This document shows positions 10,232 to 18,164 of a stretch of 64,000 nt of DNA, in pieces. The notes beneath the pieces were generated by a model, which was not told where the DNA came from, searched no databases, and saw nothing but the letters and a program-made list of their open reading frames with translations. The translations under genes were made by a program, and so were the position numbers. This stretch comes from Taklimakanibacter albus (GTDB lineage: Bacteria; Pseudomonadota; Alphaproteobacteria; Rhizobiales; Aestuariivirgaceae): positions 843,834 through 907,833 of the forward strand of contig NZ_JAENHL010000007.1 of NCBI RefSeq assembly GCF_016595235.1. The letters run 5' to 3'. Position 1 is the first letter of the stretch. Each line of letters starts with the position of its first letter.

Positions 10232-10964
10232 GCGGCGAACCATAGAGCTTGCGCGCCGCGTCACCGTCGCTCCGCGTCGGACCTTTGAGCTTCTCGTCAT
10301 AGCGAAAGCCCATCAGCGCGCCGGCCGCACCCGGGTGATCGAGCCCGATGGCATGACCGATCTCATGCATGAATGTATAGCGCAGGTCATAGACATCGAG
10401 ATCGCCGTCGAAGCCGATCTTCCATTTGGCCCGCGGGTTGAGGCAGATCACCGCCTGGCGGATCGTCCTCACACTGTGCGCTTTGGCGGGTGGCTCCCTC
10501 GGCTGCTCGCTGGCGACCAGCCCTCTTTCCGTCGCCGGCGCCGAAGCGAGCGGCCCGGACTCGAGCTCGATATTGGTGAAAGCGCGTCCTATCGGATTGC
10601 CTTGCGCGCCGATGAGGATGTCGGCCTGGGTCGCATTCGGCGCCTCGACGAAAGCGAGATTAGCGGCCCTCGACCACGCCGCGAAGGCGGCGGTGGCTTC
10701 AGCGCGCACGCGATGATCGGCAAGCCCAGTCTGCTTCTCGAATCCATCGAGCGGCCGAAGCGTCGCGCAATTGCGTGCCGACGGCGACATCACGTCGGCC
10801 GTGGCGAAGCCATAGGTCACCGTGGCGCCTGTGCTCCATTTGGGCGCGCCCCATTTGACCCAGGAGCCTTCCAGCACCAGCAGACGTTGATCGCTTGCAA
10901 CGCACGGGACGGACATCGTCGCCGCCAGGACGATGGCGGCGGCAGCGAAGCTGCGCAGCATCAT
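10212..10964 (-). CDS. Secreted matrixin-like zinc metalloprotease
   Basis: A 250-residue protein with an N-terminal signal peptide (hydrophobic AAAAIVLAATMSV, likely cleavage near VASD) and the metzincin zinc signature HEIGHAIGLDH about residue 205-215, followed by a Met (GALMGFRYD), the expected Met-turn. This is the M10/matrixin layout of a secreted endopeptidase. It lacks a recognisable pro-peptide cysteine switch. ATG 10964 has GAGGGAA upstream. Targets are unknown. Confidence 0.85.
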   Translation of the reverse strand: MMLRSFAAAAIVLAATMSVPCVASDQRLLVLEGSWVKWGAPKWSTGATVTYGFATADVMSPSARNCATLRPLDGFEKQTGLADHRVRAEATAAFAAWSRAANLAFVEAPNATQADILIGAQGNPIGRAFTNIELESGPLASAPATERGLVASEQPREPPAKAHSVRTIRQAVICLNPRAKWKIGFDGDLDVYDLRYTFMHEIGHAIGLDHPGAAGALMGFRYDEKLKGPTRSDGDAARKLYGSPLTPATR

Positions 10965-11156
10965 GCAGTAAGTTCCCTCACTCACCCATAGATAGTGTCA
11001 CTGTCGATCTTGGTGCCGGCGCCGCTTACCTCGCGACAAATCTCTCGCACGGCCCGTTTGTTCTACATTTCCCGGCCCGGCGCAATCCGCATTTTGTCGC
11101 CTCACCCGCAAAGTGATAGGGAACCTTCTCAACCAGCTTCAAGGCGCGCCTCCCTA

Positions 11157-12302
11157 ATGTCCCCTTCCGTCATTCGCAGAGCGCGCGGCGCCATCTCGGT
11201 TACGTTCCTGGTCTATGGGCTGATCGTCGGCGCCTGGGTTCCGCATATTCCGCTGGCCAAGGACCGGCTCGCCGTCGGCAACGGCATCTTCGGCATGGCC
11301 CTTCTCGCCATTGCGATCGGCGGCATCATCGCCATGCCGATTTCCGCCGGCATGACGAGCCGCTTCGGCAGCGCCAAGGTCGCGGCGGTGACCGGCATCG
11401 CCCTGTGCCTGGCTTTCATCCTGCCGCCGATGGCGCCGGACCTCGCAACCTTCCTGCCGGCCGCTCTCCTTTTTGGCGCCGCCTTGGGCGGCATGGATGT
11501 CGCGATGAACGCTCATGGCGTTGCGGTCGAAAAGGCGATGCGGCGACCGACCATGTCCGTGGTCCACGCCGCTTACAGCGCGGGCGCCCTGATCGGGACG
11601 GTTCTCGGCGCCCTGCTCCTCAAGGTGATCGGCGAGACGCCGCAGATCCTGCTCACCAGCGCGCTGGGCCTCGCTCTGTTCCTCGCCTGCATCCCTTACT
11701 ACCTCCCATCAGGCGTCGACAGAGGGACGCCGGGGGCGATCTTCGTCTGGCCGACACGCGCCTCTCTCGGATTAGGCGCCCTCTGCTTCCTGACCTTGAT
11801 GTCGGAGGGCGCCGTCATCGACTGGTCCGGTCTCATTCTGCGCCAGCGCTTCCTGCTCGAGGCCACCACGGCGGCGCTGGGCTTCGCGGCCTTCGCGGTC
11901 GGCATGACAGCCGCGCGCCTTTTGGGTGACCGGCTGCGCCTCAAATTCGGCGCCATTCGGCTCTTGCGCTGGAGCGCGCTCATGACGGCCGCAGGAATGG
12001 CCATCGCCCTCGTCATTCCATCGGCCCCCATCGCTATTGCCGCCCTTGCTTTGACCGGCATGGGGCTCGGCAATGCGGCGCCCGTGCTTTTCGCCGGTGG
12101 CGGTAGGCTTGAGCCCGACGCGCCGGGACGCGGCATCGCCGCGGTGACGACGCTCGGTTATACCGGCTTTCTCGCCGGCCCTCCCTTGATCGGCTTCGTC
12201 GCCGAGCTGAGCGGATTGCCCATGGCGCTTGGCCTCGTCGTGCTGGCGTCACTCGTCATTGCCGTCTCGGCCCGCGCCGCTGGCGCGGCTGACCGCTATT
12301 AG
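11157..12302 (+). CDS. MFS transporter
   Basis: Inner-membrane major facilitator protein of 381 residues with about 12 hydrophobic segments. The loop after helix 2 has the MFS pattern SRFGSAK, and a GGMDVAMNAHG segment resembles the YbjJ-type subgroup of bacterial MFS proteins. Transport direction and substrate are not readable. ATG 11157 is the first start that fits; the open frame extends upstream without protein-like sequence. The 170 bases upstream show no clear element. Confidence 0.85.
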   Translation: MSPSVIRRARGAISVTFLVYGLIVGAWVPHIPLAKDRLAVGNGIFGMALLAIAIGGIIAMPISAGMTSRFGSAKVAAVTGIALCLAFILPPMAPDLATFLPAALLFGAALGGMDVAMNAHGVAVEKAMRRPTMSVVHAAYSAGALIGTVLGALLLKVIGETPQILLTSALGLALFLACIPYYLPSGVDRGTPGAIFVWPTRASLGLGALCFLTLMSEGAVIDWSGLILRQRFLLEATTAALGFAAFAVGMTAARLLGDRLRLKFGAIRLLRWSALMTAAGMAIALVIPSAPIAIAALALTGMGLGNAAPVLFAGGGRLEPDAPGRGIAAVTTLGYTGFLAGPPLIGFVAELSGLPMALGLVVLASLVIAVSARAAGAADRY

Positions 12303-12335
12303 CTAGACTCGCCAACGCGACGAACAGAGGGAAAC

Positions 12336-13094
12336 ATGATGAGCAAGCCGGATTTCACGGGCAAGACCGTGGTGATCACCGGAGCCGGCCGCGGCCTGGG
12401 TGCCGCCTTCGCCGTCGTCCTCACCGATCTCGGCGCCGAGGTCATCATGACCGGGCGCAACACCGAGCAGGTGACCACCGCCGCTGAGGCGATCGGCCTG
12501 CGCACCGGCAAGCGGCCGCGCACCCTCGTCTTCGATCTCGCCGATCCGGGCCAGGTTACCCTCACCGCCAAGAAGCTGCGCGACGAAATGGCGAAGATCG
12601 ACATCCTCATCAACAACGGCGCGCAATGGCTCGCCGGCAAGATGGACGAGCACGACGCCTATGCCATCGTCAGCACGATTTCCTCGGGCGTCACCGGGAC
12701 ATTGCTGTTCACCCGCGGCCTCATCAAACCGCTCGAGGCGTCGGGCGCCGGCGACATCCTCAACATCGTCTCGATCTCGGGTCTCCCCAATGTGCCGCTT
12801 CAGGGCGCGTCGATTGCCTTCCACGCCGCCAAGCACGGGCAAACCGGCATGACCGAGGGCCTCAAGCAGGAGCTCAAGGGCCGTCCCGTCCGGGTGAGCG
12901 CGCTCTATCCGCCCAATCTCGTCGACATTTCGCCGCTCGATACACAAGCCTGGGAAGCCCCGCGCCCGGCGGACTCTCTCGTCACCAATCGCGATATCGT
13001 CGAGGCCGGCATCTTCGCATTGACGCGGCCCCGACATGTGACTCTCGCCTCGCTCGTCATCGACCCCGATCACGGCGGCACTTTCTCGGAATAA
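12336..13094 (+). CDS. SDR family oxidoreductase with atypical active site
   Basis: Rossmann-fold short-chain dehydrogenase, 252 residues. The cofactor motif TGAGRGLG (residues ~16-23), NNGA and the catalytic serine region NIVSISG are present. At the YxxxK position the protein reads FHAAK, so phenylalanine replaces the catalytic tyrosine. Either the reaction differs or the enzyme is inactive. Start MMSK has a GAGGG ribosome-binding site. The next SDR gene begins 13 bases after the stop. Confidence 0.85.
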   Translation: MMSKPDFTGKTVVITGAGRGLGAAFAVVLTDLGAEVIMTGRNTEQVTTAAEAIGLRTGKRPRTLVFDLADPGQVTLTAKKLRDEMAKIDILINNGAQWLAGKMDEHDAYAIVSTISSGVTGTLLFTRGLIKPLEASGAGDILNIVSISGLPNVPLQGASIAFHAAKHGQTGMTEGLKQELKGRPVRVSALYPPNLVDISPLDTQAWEAPRPADSLVTNRDIVEAGIFALTRPRHVTLASLVIDPDHGGTFSE

Positions 13095-13107
13095 GATCAG
13101 GACTGAT

Positions 13108-13887
13108 ATGAAGCTCAAGGACAGAACCGCCATCATCACCGGCGCGGCAAGAGGCATTGGCCGTGCCTGCGCCGAGCGCCTTCTCGCCGAAGGTGCGCGC
13201 GTTATTCTCACCGACATCGAAGACACGCGCGGAAACGAAACCGCGCGGCAGCTCGGGCCGGATGCCTCCTACCTGCATTGCGATGTCGGCGACTCGGCGC
13301 AAGTGAACGGCATTGTACGCGCGGTCACGGCGAGCCACGGCGCGATCGACATCCTCGTCAACAATGCCGGCGTCACCGCCGCGGGCGACATACTCGAAAT
13401 TTCGGAAGCCGATTTCGACCGCGTCATCAGGGTCAATCTGAAGGGCGCCTTCCTGATGGGTCAGGCGGTGGCGCGTCAGATGGTGAAGCAGGTAAAGGAC
13501 GGACGCAAACCAGGCGCCATCGTCAATATGTCGTCCGTCAATGCCGTGGTCACCATCGCGACACAGGTGCCCTATTCCGCTTCCAAAGTCGGCATCAACC
13601 AGCTCACCAAGGTGATGGCGCTCGGCCTCGCCGAGCACGGCATTCGCGTCAACGCCATCGGGCCTGGCTCGATCATGACCGACATGCTGACGACGGTGAA
13701 CAATGATCCGGAAGCGCGCCATCGCTTGCTGTCGCGCACGCCGCTCGGGCGTATCGGCGAGACGGCGGAGATCGCCGCCATCGCGGCCTTCCTCGCCTCC
13801 GACGATGCCAGCTACATCACCGGCCAGACCATCTATGCCGATGGCGGCAGGTTGCCGCTGAATTATATGGTGCCGGTGAAATCATGA
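13108..13887 (+). CDS. SDR family oxidoreductase (3-oxoacyl-ACP reductase-like)
   Basis: Classical SDR of 259 residues. It has TGAARGIG (cofactor), NNAG, catalytic Ser in NMSSVN, the YSASK tetrad residues, and the C-terminal DGG (YADGGRLPLNY). Closest by pattern to FabG/glucose-dehydrogenase type enzymes; substrate not determined. It lies in a unit with the atypical SDR upstream and a GNAT gene overlapping its stop (ATGA). Confidence 0.9.
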   Translation: MKLKDRTAIITGAARGIGRACAERLLAEGARVILTDIEDTRGNETARQLGPDASYLHCDVGDSAQVNGIVRAVTASHGAIDILVNNAGVTAAGDILEISEADFDRVIRVNLKGAFLMGQAVARQMVKQVKDGRKPGAIVNMSSVNAVVTIATQVPYSASKVGINQLTKVMALGLAEHGIRVNAIGPGSIMTDMLTTVNNDPEARHRLLSRTPLGRIGETAEIAAIAAFLASDDASYITGQTIYADGGRLPLNYMVPVKS

Positions 13888-14321
13888 TCCGCGCGGCGCG
13901 GCCGGAAGATCTGCCGGCGCTGACGGCGATCCGCATTTCGGTGACTGAAAATCATATGAGCATCGCGCAGATGGCGGAGCGCGGCATCACCCCTGAGGCA
14001 ACCCTTGCCCAAATGGCGGCAGGCGATCTCGGCGCCTGGGTGGCGGAGGATGGTGACGGCATCGTCGCCTTCGCCATGGCCGACCGCCGTGATGCCTCGC
14101 TCTTCGCGCTCTTCACCAAGCCCGGTTGTGAAGGAAGTGGCTACGGATCGGCGCTTCTCGCCGCGGCCGAGGCGTGGCTCGCGAAGCTTGGCCATCAGGA
14201 AGCCTGGCTTACCACCGCGACCGGCTCACGCGCGGCGCGCTTCTATGCGTTGAAAGGCTGGTGCGCGACGGATGAGGGCGATCCTGGCGACACGCTGTTC
14301 CGCAAGTCGCTCATTGGCTGA
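13884..14321 (+). CDS. GNAT family N-acetyltransferase
   Basis: Acetyl-CoA dependent acetyltransferase, 145 residues. The start MIRAARPEDLPALTAIRIS and the acetyl-CoA binding loop EGSGYGSALL (R/Q-x-x-G-x-G variant) followed by ARFYALKGW (motif B) support the call. It overlaps the upstream SDR gene by 4 bases and is therefore likely cotranslated with it. Acceptor unknown. Confidence 0.88.
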   Translation: MIRAARPEDLPALTAIRISVTENHMSIAQMAERGITPEATLAQMAAGDLGAWVAEDGDGIVAFAMADRRDASLFALFTKPGCEGSGYGSALLAAAEAWLAKLGHQEAWLTTATGSRAARFYALKGWCATDEGDPGDTLFRKSLIG

Positions 14322-14331
14322 TCGGATCTAA

Positions 14332-14435
14332 AGCATCGGGCCGAAAAGTGCGAAGCGGCTTTCGGATAATCCGATGCGCAAGACAATGAGATAGAGAGTT
14401 CACGCGCGATTCTATGAGAATCGCCCGGCGCTCTA
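14332..14435. repeat. Rhizobial-type intergenic palindromic repeat, copy 1
   Basis: Module A is an imperfect palindrome that begins AGCATCGG and ends CCGATGCG, with CCGAAAAGTGCGAAGCGG in its middle. A linker containing AGAGAGTTC leads to module B, GCGATTCT (14406-14413) / AGAATCGC (14417-14424). The element ends GCGCTCTAG; the last three bases are the stop codon (TAG on the minus strand) of the 14433-14630 gene. Related copies lie at 14850-14947 and 49051-49153. Confidence 0.75.
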
Positions 14436-14630
14436 GTTGCTCTTCTTGCGCGCGCGCGTTTTCGCGCCGGCGACCGCGACGATTTGATCGACCGTCTCGG
14501 CCTCTTTGGCGAGACGCAATTGACGCAGATGAGCGGTCCGCGAGGCGCGATCCCGCGCTTCCTTTTCGATGATGCTCATGGCCGTGTCATGGGTGGCCTT
14601 GGCCTTGGCCGCACTGATGGAATAGGACAT
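14433..14630 (-). CDS. Small hypothetical protein
   Basis: 65-residue, charged, probably helical cytoplasmic protein (starts MSYSISAAKAKATHDTAM, basic tail ending KTRARKKSN). No domain recognised. GAGAGAG stands about 7 bases before ATG 14630. Its stop codon is formed by the end of a palindromic repeat. Confidence 0.6.
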   Translation of the reverse strand: MSYSISAAKAKATHDTAMSIIEKEARDRASRTAHLRQLRLAKEAETVDQIVAVAGAKTRARKKSN

Positions 14631-14948
14631 CTGAACTCTCTCAAGCAGCTAGTCAAAATGCACAATTCGTCGGCAGCGCAGCCGGTACATCCGCGGTCTG
14701 CGCTGCTGACTCGGGCCAAGCCCGTGAGATCGATGTTCTGAAATCGGTGATTTCCGCGCTCATAAAGCGCGTCGGCCAACAATGTTGGGCGAAACTTCGA
14801 CACACCCAATATGGGGTCGACCTGCCGAATTACAAGACCTGGTATCCGCGAGCATCGGCCCGAAAAGTGCCTGCGGTTTTCGGGCAAGCCGATGCGTAAA
14901 AATAAAGAGAGTTCCCCTGACAGCGTTTTCAGCCATCAGGGGTCAGTC
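14631..14948. other. Gene-free stretch
   Basis: 318 bases between two minus-strand genes. The right third is palindromic repeat copy 2. The rest has no protein-like frame and no clear RNA structure; it presumably contains the promoter of the 14433-14630 gene. Confidence 0.6.
14850..14947. repeat. Rhizobial-type intergenic palindromic repeat, copy 2
   Basis: Module A starts GAGCATCGG and ends CCGATGCG, with the same CCGAAAAGTGC core as copy 1. The AGAGAGTTC linker is conserved. Module B differs in sequence but is again an inverted repeat, CCCCTGA/TCAGGGG. It ends at the stop of the AraC-type gene (14949). Confidence 0.75.
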
Positions 14949-15950
14949 TTATGCCGCAACGTCATTCGGCTCCATTGCGCCATTCACCGCCCGCTTGCGG
15001 AAGCCCGAGGGCGTATCGCCGAAGCGATTGCGGAAGCTGCGGTTGAAATAGGACATGTCGGTGAAGCCCGCCTGGCGAGCGATGGCCGAGATCTTGAGCA
15101 TGACCTTGTCGGGATCGGCGAGCACTGTTTCGACGGTCCGCAGCCGCCGCACCAGCACATGCTCGGAAAAGGTGAGACCGCTTTCGGCGAGCAGGAAATG
15201 CACATAGCGGGGCGTCACGCCGAGACGATCGGCCACCGCCGCGGCGCTCAAAGTGGTGTCGGCGAGATTGCGCTCGATTTCGCGCAGTACCGCGGCATGG
15301 CGCACCGCGCGCACACCGCGCCGCTCGGCGAGCTGCAGGGCTTCGCTTTCGTGGCTGATCGCCATTCTGATCAGGTCGACGAGATGGTCGCCGAAGATCC
15401 GCGCCTCCTGCTCGTCGCCCAGCGCCTCGCTGTCCTGAAGCCCGTCGAGATATCTGCTCAGGAGTTTGAGCGCCATGCCGGTATTGGCGAGCTTGAGCCC
15501 GGCGAAGCGTTTCACATGCGGCGCCACTTTCGCCATGTCGGCGCGCGCAATCTTGAGGGCCCAATAGCAGGCGCCGGGACTTATATGCAGCCCGTCCGCT
15601 TCGGCGCTGTCGTATAGAACGCCATCGCCCTGACCGAGCTGCACCGGAGCGTCGCCTTGCGTGCACAGCATGCTGCCCTGCAGGCATAAGACCGCGACGA
15701 TGGCGTCGCCGCCATCCTGAGCCAGCTCCGGCGTGCGTATATAGCTCGTCGCATTGGCCGTGACTTTGGAAACACCGACAATGCCGAGCCGGCAGCGCTT
15801 GATCGTGCCCGAGAACTGGGTGTCGTTCTGCGTGACGACGCTGAGCGCCGGCTCACGCCTTGTTGTTTCGTCGTGAAAGACCGCGAAGTGATCGCGTTCC
15901 GGCAGCACCTGGGTGCTGAATTCATCCCATACAAGTTTGGTCATTCCCAT
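14949..15950 (-). CDS. AraC family transcriptional regulator
   Basis: 333 residues. The N-terminal ~200 residues resemble the AraC-binding-like (cupin-fold) effector domain. The C-terminal ~100 residues are the double helix-turn-helix: LSAAAVADRLGVTPRYVHFLL, then ISAIARQAGFTDMSYFNRSFRNRFGDTPSGFRKR, a full AraC/XylS signature. Effector and targets unknown; it is monocistronic. Start is uncertain: ATG 15950 or ATG 15944 fit best, though the frame is open to 16004. Confidence 0.88.
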   Translation of the reverse strand: MGMTKLVWDEFSTQVLPERDHFAVFHDETTRREPALSVVTQNDTQFSGTIKRCRLGIVGVSKVTANATSYIRTPELAQDGGDAIVAVLCLQGSMLCTQGDAPVQLGQGDGVLYDSAEADGLHISPGACYWALKIARADMAKVAPHVKRFAGLKLANTGMALKLLSRYLDGLQDSEALGDEQEARIFGDHLVDLIRMAISHESEALQLAERRGVRAVRHAAVLREIERNLADTTLSAAAVADRLGVTPRYVHFLLAESGLTFSEHVLVRRLRTVETVLADPDKVMLKISAIARQAGFTDMSYFNRSFRNRFGDTPSGFRKRAVNGAMEPNDVAA

Positions 15951-16054
15951 ACACCGCATCGTTGTGAAAAATTCGGTATTCCCGCGTCCCGGCGCCGGCT
16001 CCATCGAACCGGCGCCCCAACCTTGTGATGAACAGCCTTCTCACTTCTCCTTCG

Positions 16055-16411
16055 TCAAAAACCGGGCATTCCAAAAATCTTCTTCTTGCGATGGTCGCGC
16101 ACCTCCGGCTGCGCGCGATGATCACGCACGACAGGCTCGGTGCGATGGTCGCGAACGATCGGAGCGCCGGTCTCAGTCACCGTTACCCCGCCGCCGCCCG
16201 AACCATTGCGGTGGTCACGCACCACCGGCTGAACGTTCATCGGCTTGTTTTTCTTCTTGCCGACCCATTCGAAGCCGCCATCCTGGCCGCGCTCCCAATG
16301 ACCGGGGATCTTGTTCTTCTTGCCGGCCTCGACGGGTCCGGCCGCGGCGACCGTCACCGCTGCAATCAGGGCCAGGGAAGACAGGATCTTGAAAGTGAAT
16401 GTGTTGAACAT
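16055..16411 (-). CDS. Secreted basic protein with VRDHR repeats
   Basis: 118 residues, unknown function. A signal peptide (hydrophobic LSSLALIAAVTVAAAG, likely cleaved after VEA) is followed by KKNKIPGHWERGQDGGFEWVG, which is like the W/G segments of small cell-surface proteins, and then four copies of the pentapeptide VRDHR in the last 60 residues. The tail is Lys/His rich. Nothing in the neighbourhood explains it. Confidence 0.75.
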   Translation of the reverse strand: MFNTFTFKILSSLALIAAVTVAAAGPVEAGKKNKIPGHWERGQDGGFEWVGKKKNKPMNVQPVVRDHRNGSGGGGVTVTETGAPIVRDHRTEPVVRDHRAQPEVRDHRKKKIFGMPGF

Positions 16412-16762
16412 TTAATTATCTCCAGTGTTGCAATGTCCAACATAAAATTCACTGGCTGAACAATTCCCCGTTCCTCCGTTCATATGGGGTTCATCAAGAA
16501 CCCATTGTAATAACTACAGTTTTTGTTGTTGCTCGCGGCGAATGGACACTTGCCGCTCAGCGAAATCGCTTAGAGTAATTCGCATATTACAATGCAAATG
16601 TTGTGCTTACAACAAAAATATGGACAGAATGCCGCAGAAATGTTTCCTGCAGAGAAATCAACCTGTGCGGGAGCGGATATGGGCCGAATAGTCCCACAAA
16701 TGCGAAAGGCCGCCTCATGAGGCGGCCTTTCCGTATTCGGCGAAACCAATTTGCGAGTTTGC
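16412..16762. other. Gene-free stretch, AT-richer than surroundings
   Basis: About 350 bases with clearly lower GC than flanking genes. It carries the promoter region of the leftward VRDHR gene and, at its right end, the terminator of the rightmost leftward genes (16705-16730). No coding frame is convincing. Confidence 0.6.
16705..16730 (-). terminator. Perfect palindromic terminator
   Basis: AAAGGCCGCCTCA directly followed by its exact complement, 26 bases in all, with A-runs/T-runs at both ends so it can act in either direction. It lies 33 bases after the stop of the leftward SDR-like gene. Confidence 0.85.
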
Positions 16763-17362
16763 TCAGTCGAGCTTGATCACCTGGCCGGTGATGGCGCCCT
16801 CGACGCTCTTCACATAAGCGAGACCCACGCGCGCCGAGGAGACCGGCTGGTGGCCCGGGAAGAAGCCGTCATATTTCTTGGCCGACACTTCGAGCACGGT
16901 CGGGCTCACCACATTGATGCGGATGCCGCGCGAAAGCTCGATGGCGGCGCTCAGGGCGAAAGCGTTGAGCGCGCCGTTGACCGTCGAGGCATTGACGCCC
17001 TTGCGGATCGGATCGCGGTCGAGCACGCCGCCGGTCAGCGTAAAGGACCCGCCGTCATTGATCAGCGACTGGCCGATGAGAACCACATTCACTTGGCCCA
17101 TCAGCTTGTCCTTGAGGCCGTGCATGAACTGATCTTCGGTCATCGTCGCGAGCGGACCGAAATGCGCATGTCCGGTGCAGGCCACGACGGCGTCGAGCTT
17201 GCCGGCATCCTTGTACATGCGCTCGATCGAGGCGCGGTCGGTAAGGTCGACCTTCACATCGCCCGACGAACGTCCGGCGGTGACGATCTCATGGCGGCCC
17301 TTCAATGCCGCGACGGCGGCCTGGCCGAGCGCGCCCGACGCGCCAATGATCAGTACACGCAT
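16763..17362 (-). CDS. Short SDR-like protein without YxxxK motif
   Basis: 199-residue Rossmann protein with GASGALGQAA at residues 7-16 and the C-terminal RGIRINVVSPTVLEVS pattern. The active-site stretch reads STVNGALNAF rather than Tyr-xxx-Lys, which is characteristic for a subgroup of short atypical SDR proteins found in many bacteria. NAD(P) binding is likely; catalysis is unproven. The start overlaps the TrcR stop by one base (TAATG). Confidence 0.82.
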   Translation of the reverse strand: MRVLIIGASGALGQAAVAALKGRHEIVTAGRSSGDVKVDLTDRASIERMYKDAGKLDAVVACTGHAHFGPLATMTEDQFMHGLKDKLMGQVNVVLIGQSLINDGGSFTLTGGVLDRDPIRKGVNASTVNGALNAFALSAAIELSRGIRINVVSPTVLEVSAKKYDGFFPGHQPVSSARVGLAYVKSVEGAITGQVIKLD

Positions 17363-18078
17363 TATTCGTCCTCGGACGGAGCTTTAAGGCCCTTCAGCTT
17401 GGCGAAGACGGAATCGGCGTCATATTCCTCTTCTTCATGCTTCTTCGCATGCGGGGCTGCTTCCTCGTGATGCGGCTCGGCGGGCGCCACGGCGGCCGCC
17501 GCCGGGATGAGGGTGCGCACCGGCTCGGCATCAGGCACATAGCCCCGGCCCGACTTGCGCGCCGCCTTCTGCACCGCGAAATCGAGATCAATCTGCGAGC
17601 ACAGGCCCAGCGACACCGGATCGACCGGCTTGATGTTGGGCGCGTTCCAATGGGTGCGGTCGCGGATTGCGGCGATGGTCGTCTTGGTGGTGCCGACCAG
17701 CTTCATGATCTGTGAATCCGGCAGCTCGGGGTGGTAGCGCAGGAGCCAGGCGATGGCGTCGGGACGGTCGCCGCGCTTCGACACCGGCGTATAGCGCGGC
17801 CCCTTGGTCGCCTTCTGGATCGCGATATTGACCTTGGGCTCGAGCAGCTTGAGACGGTATTCCGCGTCCTTCTCGCCCTTCTCGATCTCCTCGCGGGTGA
17901 GCTGGCCGCCGGTCACCGGATCGAGGCCCTTGATCCCCTGCGCGACATCGCCATCGGCAATGCCCTTTACCTCGAGCTCATGCAGACCACAGAAATCGGC
18001 GATCTGGCGGAAGGTGAGCGCGGTATTCTCGACGAGCCACACGGCGGTGGCCTTGGGCATCAAAGGTGCGCGTGACAT
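17362..18078 (-). CDS. trcR: DUF1013 family cell-cycle regulator (TrcR)
   Basis: 238-residue alphaproteobacterial protein of the DUF1013 family, annotated in databases as the cell-cycle transcriptional regulator TrcR. Visible: N-terminal MPKATAVWLVENTALTFRQIADFCGLHELEVKGIADGD, a helix-turn-helix-like region; a second DNA-binding-like segment PDSQIMKLVGTTKTTIAAIRDRTHW (~120-145); and a low-complexity acidic/alanine tail. ATG 18078 has GGAG 10 bases upstream. The downstream SDR-like gene is coupled to it. Confidence 0.85.
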   Translation of the reverse strand: MSRAPLMPKATAVWLVENTALTFRQIADFCGLHELEVKGIADGDVAQGIKGLDPVTGGQLTREEIEKGEKDAEYRLKLLEPKVNIAIQKATKGPRYTPVSKRGDRPDAIAWLLRYHPELPDSQIMKLVGTTKTTIAAIRDRTHWNAPNIKPVDPVSLGLCSQIDLDFAVQKAARKSGRGYVPDAEPVRTLIPAAAAVAPAEPHHEEAAPHAKKHEEEEYDADSVFAKLKGLKAPSEDE

Positions 18079-18164
18079 AGGGAAAAACTCCTTCAGAACC
18101 GATGGCTCTGTGATCGCGAGATCAAAAGATGAATGGAATAAGGGTTATATAGGCGCGAGGGCCC

